Source: Pseudophaeobacter leonis (GTDB taxonomy: Bacteria > Pseudomonadota > Alphaproteobacteria > Rhodobacterales > Rhodobacteraceae). From it: a stretch of 64,000 bases of DNA. The position numbers were made by a program, and so were the translations under genes. The notes beneath the pieces are model-generated. The model saw only the letters and a program-made list of their open reading frames with translations. It was not told where the DNA came from and ran no database searches. Positions 57,219-64,000 of this stretch are shown one piece after another. The stretch is from NCBI RefSeq assembly GCF_002087335.1, contig NZ_MWVJ01000001.1, positions 1-64,000 on the forward strand, read 5' to 3'. The stretch's first letter is position 1. The number at the start of each line of letters is the position of its first letter.

Positions 57219-57244
57219 AAAAAAGGGCCGCCAGAGGCGACCCT
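57219..57244 (-). terminator. Rho-independent terminator after hup
   Basis: On the minus strand AGGGTCGCC (57244-57236) pairs with GGCGGCCCT (57232-57224), including one G-T wobble, with a three-base loop. A T-run follows (57224-57219). It lies 34 bp after the hup stop. Confidence 0.88.
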
Positions 57245-57278
57245 AATCTCGAAAGCTTTGATGCAGGACTATCCTGTC

Positions 57279-57572
57279 TCAGGCTTCGCCGTTGACGCTG
57301 TCTTTCAGAGCCTTGGCAATGGTCATTTTCACAACCTTGTCCGCCTCTTTCATGAATTTCTCGCCGGTGGCTGGGTTGCGCACTTCGCGCTCGGGGCGCT
57401 CGCGGCAATAGATTTTGCCAATGCCGGGCAGGGTCACGGCACCGCCGCCAGACACTTCGCGTGTGATCAGGGCGCACACGGCATCCAGAGCAACGCCTGC
57501 TGTCTTTTTATCTTCGCCCATTTCCTCAGCCAGAGCTGCAACAAGCTGGGTTTTTGTCATCGGTTTGGACAT
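57279..57572 (-). CDS. DNA-binding protein HU family
   Basis: This 97-residue HU/IHF-fold protein bends and compacts DNA. The N-terminal helices (MTKTQLVAALAEEMGEDKKT) lead into VTLPGIGKIYCRERPEREVR, NPATGEKF. The segment NPATGEKF with its preceding arm is the DNA-inserting beta-ribbon. An internal Cys in IYCRERP is unusual for HU but common in the Rhodobacterales group. The promoter region upstream carries repeated GTTGTGT elements. Confidence 0.9.
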   Translation of the reverse strand: MSKPMTKTQLVAALAEEMGEDKKTAGVALDAVCALITREVSGGGAVTLPGIGKIYCRERPEREVRNPATGEKFMKEADKVVKMTIAKALKDSVNGEA

Positions 57573-57621
57573 TCTCAGATCTCCTTAAAACTGCCCGAAC
57601 TGTGGGGCCTCATCGCGCAAC

Positions 57622-57659
57622 ATTATCGTTATGTTGTGTAGGAACACAACGTGTTGTGT
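57622..57659 (-). promoter_or_regulatory. hup promoter with three GTTGTGT elements
   Basis: Read on the minus strand, TTGTGT (57649-57644), 16 bp and GATAAT (57627-57622) form a sigma-70-like promoter about 50 bp before the hup ATG. GTTGTGT occurs on the plus strand at 57633-57639 and 57653-57659 and inverted at 57644-57650. The last two form an inverted repeat that covers the -35 box, and the direct pair is spaced by 20 bp. Confidence 0.5.
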
Positions 57660-57714
57660 AGTGAAAGACCAAGGAAACTAGCGATTTTTCGCAGAAAACG
57701 GTGGAAAACTTGTG

Positions 57715-59199
57715 TCAGAGGAAGGCGGTTTCGTCAAAGGACCGCAGTTTTCGGCTATGTAGGCGTTCCAAAGGCATAGTTCTGAGCTGTTCCATTGCTT
57801 TTATTCCGATCTGCAAATGACGCGCAACCTGTGTCTGATAAAAGCCCGAAGCCATGCCCGGCAGCTTTAGCTCACCATGCAGTGGTTTGTCTGACACACA
57901 GAGCAGCGTGCCGTAGGGCACCCGAAAGCGATAGCCATTGGCGGCAATGGTGGCGCTTTCCATATCCAGGGCAATGGCGCGCGATTGGTTGAGACGCTGC
58001 ACCGGGCCGGATTGATCCCTGAGCTCCCAGTTGCGGTTGTCGATCGTGGCCACTGTGCCGGTGCGCATAATACGTTTGAGGTCATAGCCCTCAAACTGGG
58101 TGACCTCTGCCACCGCCTGTTCCAGGGCAATCTGGATCTCGGCCAGCGCCGGGATGGGCGTCCAGACGGGCAGGTCGTCATCCAGCACGTGATCCTCGCG
58201 CAGGTAGGCATGGGCGAGGACAAAATCACCCAGCGCCTGTGTGTTGCGCAGCCCGGCACAGTGACCCACCATCAGCCAGGCATGCGGGCGCAGCACTGCG
58301 ATGTGATCGGTGGCGGTTTTGGCATTCGAGGGGCCGACGCCAATATTTACCAGCGTGATGCCGTTCCCGTCCGCCCGCTTCAGATGGTAGGTGGGCATCT
58401 GCGGCAGCTTTGCGGTCGCGGGAATTTCCGCCTGCGGATCCCTGATCTCGTGATTGCCGGTGCTGACAAAGCTGACATAGCCCGACTTTGGGTCTGCCAG
58501 CTGAGCGCGGGCATAGGCCTCGAATTCAGCCACGTAGAACTGGTAGTTGGTAAAGAGCACATGGTTTTGAAAATGCTCGGGCGCGGTGGCGGTGTAATGT
58601 GCCAGTCGCGCCAGCGAGTAATCCACCCGTTGCGCAGAGAACAAGGCCAGCGGCCCAATGCCATCCTCGGATTTATAGGTGCCATTGACGATATCGTCAT
58701 TGGTTGTCGCGAGATCCGGAACATCAAAGACATCGCGCAGGGTAAAGTCAGCAGCGCCCTCCTACGGCACCGTCAGATCGGGGCGCGAGGCGACGGCAAA
58801 ATGCACCGGGATGGGCGTCTGGGACGCCATGATGGTAACGGGCTGGCCGTGGTTCTTGATCAACAGCCCGATTTGCCGGATCAGATAGTTGCGAAACAGA
58901 TCCGGCCTTGTCACCGTGGTGGCATAGGTTCCCGGCGCTGCCACATGGCCAAAGCTGAGACGGCTGTCCACCTGGGCAAAGCTGGTGGTGGTGATGCGGA
59001 TCTCGGGATAAAAGGCACGAATGCGCTGATCCGCAGGGGCGGGTTCAGCCATGCTGCGCATGAAGGCCTCACAAAGATAATTGGTGGCCTGTGAATAGAG
59101 CGCTTCCAGACGCGCCACTGCCGCGGCCGCATCGGTAAAGCTTTCAGGGGCAAAGGTCTCGGGCTGTTGAATCAAAGCTTCGGGTGCCACTGGGGTCAT
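57715..59199 (-). CDS. amn: AMP nucleosidase with an in-frame amber codon
   Basis: AMP nucleosidase splits AMP to adenine and ribose-5-phosphate. The N-terminal domain (about 1-145, RIRAFYPEIRITTTSFAQ) ends at TAG (58764-58762) inside the run DLTVP-stop-EGAADF. CAG would give the expected Gln. The frame continues without shift through LATTNDDIVNGTYKSE, LALFSAQRVDYSLARLAHYT and LVNIGVGPSNAKTATDHIAV to 57715, for 494 codons in all. This is the only break in the window made by a substitution. It may be a base error or a real nonsense mutation that leaves a truncated N-domain. The ATG overlaps the end of ade (ATGA). Confidence 0.86.
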
Positions 59200-61033
59200 G
59201 TTTGTGTCTCTGATACAGGGTCAATGAGTGGTTCTATTACCGGGATCATCTCAAAGCTGCGCACATCGACAAGGCCAAGATCCGAGATCCTCAGTTCGGG
59301 AATGACCACCAGGGCCAGCAGGGAATGTTGCATATAGGCGTTGTTCAGAGAGCAGCCACAGGTCTCCATTGCCTCAACCAGTTTTTGCGCCTTGGCGGCG
59401 ACCTCAGTGGCGGGGCGGGCGGAAATAAAGGCGGCAATCGGCAGCTCACCAGCGCCAGCCCTTTTCCATCCCCGTAGATGGGGATGCCGCCACCGACCGC
59501 GGCCAGGCGATTGGCCGCAAGCGCCATTTGTTCGCGGTCGGTGCCAACCACGATCATGTGGTGACTGTCATGCGCCACGGTCGAGGCCATAGCCATTTTG
59601 CCGGTATAGCCAAAGCCGGAAACAAAGGCATTGGTGACGCCGCCGGTGGCGCGGTGCCGCTCAACCAGCGCGATCTGGCAGGTCTCGCTGTCTTTTGCCA
59701 TAGTGGCCTCGACCAACCCGTCATGCACCGGCAGCTCTGCCTTCAGCGCCTTGGTCGGCGCCTGATTTTCCACCATGCCGATGACATTGGCCGTGACCGC
59801 ATTGGCGCCTTCGGGGGCAGTGATTTCAAAATCCGCGGCAGTCAGCGCATGGCCCAGATGAATGGTGCCACGGGCGCTGTCAGGCCAGTCCAGATGCGGG
59901 CAATCCACCGTAATAGAGCCTTTTTCAGCAACAATCTGCCCCCGTGCCATCACCAGCTCAACCGGCAGCTCTGTCAGGTCAGAGGTCAGGATCACATCGG
60001 CGCGCCGACCCGGGGTGATCGAGCCGATATCGCGTTCCATGCCAAAATGGGTGGCGGTATTGATCGTGGCCATTTGCAGGGCAATCAATGGGTCACAGCC
60101 ACAGGCGATGGCGTGGCGCACCACCCGGTTCATATGACCGTCATGCACCAGCGTGCCAGAGTGGCAGTCATCGGTGCAAAGGATGAAATTGCGCGGATCC
60201 AGCCCCTTTTCGGTGATGGCGGTGATCTGCGCCTCGACGTCGTACCAGGCAGAGCCGAGACGGACCATGGCGCGCATCCCCTGACGCATCCGGGCGATGG
60301 CATCGGCCTCGCAGGTGCCTTCATGGTCGTCGGCCGGCCCACCCGCGACATAGGCGGCAAAATTGCGTCCCAGATCGGGCGAGGCATAGTGGCCACCAAC
60401 AGTTTTGCCAGCGCGCTGCGTGGCGGCGATCTCTGCCAGCATCTTTGGGTCGGCATTGGCCACACCGGGAAAGTTCATCATCTCGCCCAGACCAACAATG
60501 CCGGGCCACTGCATGGCCTCAGCCACGTCTTTGGCAGTGATCTCAAACCCGGTGGTTTCCAACCCCGGCGCCGAGGGCGCACAAGACGGCATCTGGGTGA
60601 AGATATTGACCGGCTGCAACAGCGCTTCGTCATGCATCAGACGCACGCCCTCAAGGCCAAGCACATTGGCGATCTCATGCGGGACGGTGCACATCGAGGT
60701 GGTGCCATGTGGGATCACGGCGCGGGCGAATTCCGCCGGCGTCAGCATACCGCTCTCGATATGCATATGCGCATCACACAGGCCGGGGATCATATAGCGC
60801 CCCCTGGCCTCGATCACCGCAGTGTCAGGCCCCATGCAATAGCTGGCATCCGGCCCGACATAGGCAATTCGGCCCGCAACGATGGCGATGTCGTGATTGT
60901 CGAGCACTTCGCGCGTGTGGACATTGACCCATTTCCCCTGGCGGATCACCGTGTCAGCGGGCGCGCGCCCTGCCGCAACATTGATCAATTGTGGGGCGAT
61001 ATCGGGCCAGCTGGGGAATGGTCTATCTGTCAT
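59196..61033 (-). CDS. ade: Adenine deaminase, frameshifted near the C-terminus
   Basis: Ade deaminates adenine to hypoxanthine in purine salvage. The amidohydrolase core shows the metal site GLCDAHMHIESGML. Conserved blocks include VIPHGTTSMCTVPHEIANVL, GLGEMMNFPGVA, ILCTDDCHSGTLVHDGHMN and ITPGRRADVILTSDL. After GKGLALV one G is missing at about 59447. The other frame gives LPIAAFISARPATEVAAKAQ, then ALVVIPELRISDLGLVDV, and stops at 59196, overlapping amn. The repaired length is 612. With amn it would convert AMP to adenine to hypoxanthine. Confidence 0.9.
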
Positions 61034-61248
61034 GTGCCAATTGTTATGATTGCTGCGGCAAGTTCAAGCCCCGCAGTGCGGGCTTACGTTAGAAACACCT
61101 ATCTCAATGACAAGAGGATGACAGGCGGCACCGGGGCCGCACTTAGGGGCTGCACTGGGGGGGCGCGAGGCGGAATTTTTTGATGGTCAAAGCGGCGCTG
61201 GAGGTTCAGGCTGGCGGCACGAACGGATTTACAACAGGAGCCTGCGAG
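61034..61248. other. Divergent promoter region between ade and the class II aldolase-like gene
   Basis: About 215 bp separate the two divergent start codons. No clear promoter boxes or operators are visible. No coding frame is credible. Confidence 0.4.
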
Positions 61249-62004
61249 ATGAGCGTCACGGAACTGCGCCCCAATATGGACCACTGGCAGGCGCGCGCCG
61301 ATCTTGCCGCCAGCTTTCGCTGGGTTGAACGGCTCAATATGCACGAAGGGGTGGCCAATCATTTCAGCCTGGCGGTGAACGAGGCGGGCACGCAGTTCCT
61401 GATGAATGCCAATCAGATGCATTTCGCCCGGATCACGGCCTCGAACCTGTTGTTTCTGGATGCGGACGACCCCGAGCCCATGGCAAAACCCGGCGCTCCC
61501 GATCCCACCGCCTGGGGGCTGCATGGCTCTATTCACCGGCTGTGCCCACAGGCGCGCTGCGTGATGCATGTGCATTCGATCCACGCCACGGTGCTGGCCT
61601 CGCTGGCCGACAGCAGACTGCCGCCGATTGATCAGAACACCGCGACGTTTTTCAACCGCTATGTGATCGACGATGGCTATGGGGGGCTGGCCTTTGAGGA
61701 CGAAGGCGCGCGCTGTGCTGCGATGCTGACGGATCCAAAACAAAAAGTCATGATCATGGGCAACCACGGCGTGCTGGTGATCGGCTCTGATCCTGCGGAC
61801 ACGCTGAACCGGCTCTATTATTTCGAGCGCGCCGCCGAGACCTATATTCGGGCCCTGCAGACAGGGCAGAAACTGCGCGTGCTGTCGGATGAAATCGCCG
61901 AGAAAACCGCGCGCGAGTTGGAAGACTACCCCAGCCAGGCCGAAGCGCATCTGCGCGAGATCAAGCTGATCCTCGACAGTGAAGGCTCCAGCTACGCCAG
62001 CTAA
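61249..62004 (+). CDS. Class II aldolase/adducin family protein
   Basis: This 251-residue protein has the class II aldolase/adducin fold. Zinc-binding histidines are visible in VMHVHSIHATVLA (His107, His109) and possibly His173 in MGNHGVLVIG. The N-terminal region (RWVERLNMHEGVANHFSLAV) is typical of the adducin-like branch, whose reactions are mostly unknown. The start at 61249 has CAGGAG at 61235-61240. A frame-internal upstream start at 61180 is less likely. No sugar kinase or isomerase is adjacent, so the substrate is not suggested by context. Confidence 0.85.
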   Translation: MSVTELRPNMDHWQARADLAASFRWVERLNMHEGVANHFSLAVNEAGTQFLMNANQMHFARITASNLLFLDADDPEPMAKPGAPDPTAWGLHGSIHRLCPQARCVMHVHSIHATVLASLADSRLPPIDQNTATFFNRYVIDDGYGGLAFEDEGARCAAMLTDPKQKVMIMGNHGVLVIGSDPADTLNRLYYFERAAETYIRALQTGQKLRVLSDEIAEKTARELEDYPSQAEAHLREIKLILDSEGSSYAS

Positions 62005-62056
62005 GGTCTGGGCCAAGTTGCTACCCTGTCTTACAGTCGCTACGCTGTGTCGGCCG

Positions 62057-63037
62057 TTACCCTGTGCCGCTTCGCATCTGGCGCGGGGTGGCGCCAAAGG
62101 CGGCGCGATAGGCGCGGGTCATGGCGCTGGGATCCTCATAGCCACTGCGTAGTGCCACCTCTGCCACCGACAGATCAGTCTCTAACACCAGCTTTCTGGC
62201 CTGTATCAGCCGCAGATGCCGGTAGATCGCCTGCGGTGTTGCCCCCAGCTGCGCCTTCATCCGCTGTTCCAGGTCCTTGCGATTGCGGCCGATCTGGCGG
62301 GCAATCTCAACGATGGTCAGCGGTGTTTCTATATGGGCCTGCATCAGGGCCAGAGCGCGCGCCACAGACCGGCTGCGGGCCAGTATATTGGTCTGGGTGG
62401 TGGCAACAGAGGCGGCGTGCGAGGGGGTGATTTCAGGGCTCATGAACAGGGCCGCAACCTCTAGCCGCAACGACTGCCCATGGCGTTGGCCAATCAGATC
62501 CAGCATCAGATCAAAGGCCGCCAGTGCGCCGCTGCAGGTGATTCTGTTGCCGTCCTGCACATGGCGCAGGCGCTGGGCCTCGACCTGCGGGAAGGTCTCG
62601 GCAAAACTGTCCAGCTCTTGCCAGTGAATAGTGGCGCGCCGCCCCTCAAGCAGATCTGCGGCCGCCAAAAGCCAGGCACCAGCGTCAAAGCCCGCCATGA
62701 TCGTGTAATGTGTTGCTGCCGCACGCAGGGCGCGATTGCTGGTGTCATCGACAAAGTGGCGGTAGCGATAGCTTGGCATGGCCACCAACATGTCACCCTG
62801 ACAGCCGCTGAGCGCCCCATGCGGGGTCACCTCCATCCCAGAGGATGACACCACGGGCGCGCCATCCAGCGTCAGAAACCGCCAGGCATAAACCTGCCGC
62901 CCCGCCAGCGTATTGGCAGCGCGCATCGGCTCTACCGTATTGGCCAGGCAGTGACCTGAGAAATCATCAAACAGCAGCATATCTATCTGCTGCAGTGCAG
63001 CGTGATCTTTCACCCAAGTCGGCATGATATTGTCCAT
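62057..63037 (-). CDS. GlxA family transcriptional regulator (DJ-1/PfpI plus AraC domain)
   Basis: This protein of about 326 residues combines an N-terminal amidotransferase-like domain (about 10-190: IDMLLFDDFSGHCLANTVEP, MAGFDAGAWLLAAADLLEG) with a C-terminal AraC-type DNA-binding domain (about 225-320). That domain holds two helix-turn-helices (PLTIVEIARQIGRNRKDLEQ; LSVAEVALRSGYEDPSAMTR). Such proteins activate catabolic genes for quaternary amines and similar compounds. Starts at 63037 and 63025 are both possible, and no strong ribosome-binding site is seen. It is divergent from an acyl-CoA dehydrogenase gene, its probable target. Confidence 0.87.
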   Translation of the reverse strand: MDNIMPTWVKDHAALQQIDMLLFDDFSGHCLANTVEPMRAANTLAGRQVYAWRFLTLDGAPVVSSSGMEVTPHGALSGCQGDMLVAMPSYRYRHFVDDTSNRALRAAATHYTIMAGFDAGAWLLAAADLLEGRRATIHWQELDSFAETFPQVEAQRLRHVQDGNRITCSGALAAFDLMLDLIGQRHGQSLRLEVAALFMSPEITPSHAASVATTQTNILARSRSVARALALMQAHIETPLTIVEIARQIGRNRKDLEQRMKAQLGATPQAIYRHLRLIQARKLVLETDLSVAEVALRSGYEDPSAMTRAYRAAFGATPRQMRSGTG

Positions 63038-63103
63038 CTGTGCATGAAGCGACTTTAGCGCGAGGCTAAGCTGTTCAGCAAGCCAGTGAGAAGGACAGGT
63101 GCG

Positions 63104-64000
63104 ATGCAGTTTGGCATGACAGAAGAACAGGCAATGATCGTCGAGACGACACGCGCCTTTGTGGAAAAAGAGCTCTACCCGCATGAGCTTGAGGTCGAGC
63201 GCAGTGGCCATCTGCCCATGGAGCTGATCAAGGAGATCCAGGCCAAGGCGATGGCGGCGGGGCTGTATGGCGCCAATATGCCGGAAGAGGCCGGCGGTGC
63301 TGGCCTCGATACCCTGAGCTGGCTGATGTATGAAAAAGAGCTGGGCCGGGCCAACTATGCCCTGCACTGGACCTGCGTTGCGCGGCCCTCAAACATCCTG
63401 CTGGCCGGGACGGATGCGCAGAAAGAGCAATACCTCTACCCCTGCATGAAAGGCGAGAAATGGGACTGTCTGGCGATGACAGAGCCGGGGGCAGGCTCGG
63501 ATCTGCGCGGCATGACGGCCTCGGCCAAACGCGATGGCGACGACTGGATTTTGAACGGCACCAAGCATTTCATCAGCCACGCGGATATCGCTGATTTCTC
63601 GATTGTCTTTATGGCGACGGGCGAAGAAGAGACGCCGCGCGGCCCCAAAAAGCTGATCACCGCCTTCTTTGTCGACAAGGGCACGCCGGGCTACTCGGTG
63701 CGCGATGGCTACCGCAATGTGAGCCACCGGGGTTACACCAATGCGGTGCTTGAGTTTGACGACTGCCGCCTGCCGTCCTCGGCCATTTTGGGCGAGGTGC
63801 ACAAGGGGTTTGACGTAGCCAATACCTGGCTGGGCGCCACCCGGCTGCAGGTGGCAGCCACCTGTCTGGGCCGGGCGGAACGCGCGCTGCAGCACTCGGT
63901 GGAATACGCCGCTGAACGCAAGCAATTTGGCCAGCAGATCGGCAAATTCCAGGGAGTTTCCTTTAAGCTGGCCGATATGGCGCTTGAGCTGAAGGCGGCC
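63104..64000 (+). CDS. Acyl-CoA dehydrogenase family protein, cut by the window end
   Basis: The visible 299 residues match acyl-CoA dehydrogenases: MTEEQAMIVETTRAFVEKEL at the N-terminus, LYGANMPEEAGGAGLDTLSW, the FAD/substrate segment CLAMTEPGAGSDLRGMTASA, and LNGTKHFISHADIADFSIV, then AERKQFGQQIGKFQGVSFKL. The catalytic Glu lies beyond the window. AAGGAC at 63091-63096 precedes the ATG at 63104. Divergent transcription from a GlxA-type regulator suggests that the substrate is made from a compound sensed by it. Its chain length or side group is unknown. Confidence 0.9.
   Translation, partial: MQFGMTEEQAMIVETTRAFVEKELYPHELEVERSGHLPMELIKEIQAKAMAAGLYGANMPEEAGGAGLDTLSWLMYEKELGRANYALHWTCVARPSNILLAGTDAQKEQYLYPCMKGEKWDCLAMTEPGAGSDLRGMTASAKRDGDDWILNGTKHFISHADIADFSIVFMATGEEETPRGPKKLITAFFVDKGTPGYSVRDGYRNVSHRGYTNAVLEFDDCRLPSSAILGEVHKGFDVANTWLGATRLQVAATCLGRAERALQHSVEYAAERKQFGQQIGKFQGVSFKLADMALELKAA

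Noticed and set aside
1..64000. Mobile elements, prophage, CRISPR array, rRNA operon or toxin-antitoxin pair
   Set aside because: No transposase, integrase, phage gene, regularly spaced repeat array, rRNA sequence or toxin-antitoxin pair was recognised on either strand.

Overview
The window is chromosomal DNA from an alphaproteobacterium of the Rhodobacterales, most likely the Roseobacter group. This rests on conserved gene neighbourhoods (secA divergent from a parvulin gene-argJ-mutT; rimP-nusA-ylxR-infB; kdsD-lptC-lptA-lptB-hpf-ptsN), a high-GC codon bias, Rhodobacterales-type proteins such as the PstS/OmpA fusion and the sulfotransferase/branching-glycosyltransferase pair, and an alphaproteobacterial heat-shock promoter in front of dnaK. 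I see no insertion sequence, prophage, CRISPR array or rRNA. One tRNA gene, tRNA-Leu(CAG), is present.

Layout. 1-5 kb: the end of a comF-like gene, grxC, a nitrilase-family amidohydrolase, a MarR regulator, ubiG, a proline iminopeptidase and an orphan Tat-exported solute-binding protein. 5-10.5 kb: the translation operon rimP-nusA-ylxR-infB behind a leader that holds a possible 17-residue peptide and an intrinsic terminator. 10.5-11.4 kb: a noncoding stretch with an orphan promoter/operator-like site. 11.4-16.8 kb: mutT, argJ, a parvulin gene and secA. 17-19.6 kb: a secreted protein of unknown function and a PstS-like/OmpA fusion. 19.8-24.7 kb: radC, dnaJ, dnaK and alkB. 24.7-34.9 kb: a surface-polysaccharide region with a KpsM-type permease, cysQ, kdsB, galU, galE, three glycosyltransferases and a double sulfotransferase. 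35-41 kb: ptsN, hpf, lptB, lptA, lptC, kdsD, rnd, tRNA-Leu and a globin. 41.5-50 kb: an NDUFA9-like protein, uppP and gltD-gfa-gltB. 50-64 kb: mtgA, a glutathione transferase, queG, a hydantoinase/oxoprolinase, msrA/msrB, a DMT exporter, hup, the purine-salvage pair ade-amn, a class II aldolase-like protein, a GlxA-type regulator and a truncated acyl-CoA dehydrogenase.

How the genes fit together. Much of the window makes or exports envelope material. KdsD and KdsB supply Kdo, LptABC carries lipopolysaccharide, GalU and GalE supply UDP-sugars, and UppP and MtgA serve peptidoglycan. CysQ removes the PAP that a PAPS-dependent sulfotransferase would produce. A sulfated surface polysaccharide is therefore a reasonable inference for the 24.7-34.9 kb region.

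Caution on sequence quality. Fourteen genes contain single-base indels that can be placed by comparison with the known protein families, and amn has an in-frame amber codon. Several of these genes are essential (secA, kdsB, lptC) or otherwise core (gltB, argJ, ubiG). Because neighbouring genes are intact and codon bias continues across each break, most of these are probably sequence errors rather than true pseudogenes. They are annotated here as whole genes with each break noted. One of them, in secA, coincides with a perfect 17-bp palindrome and may be different in kind.
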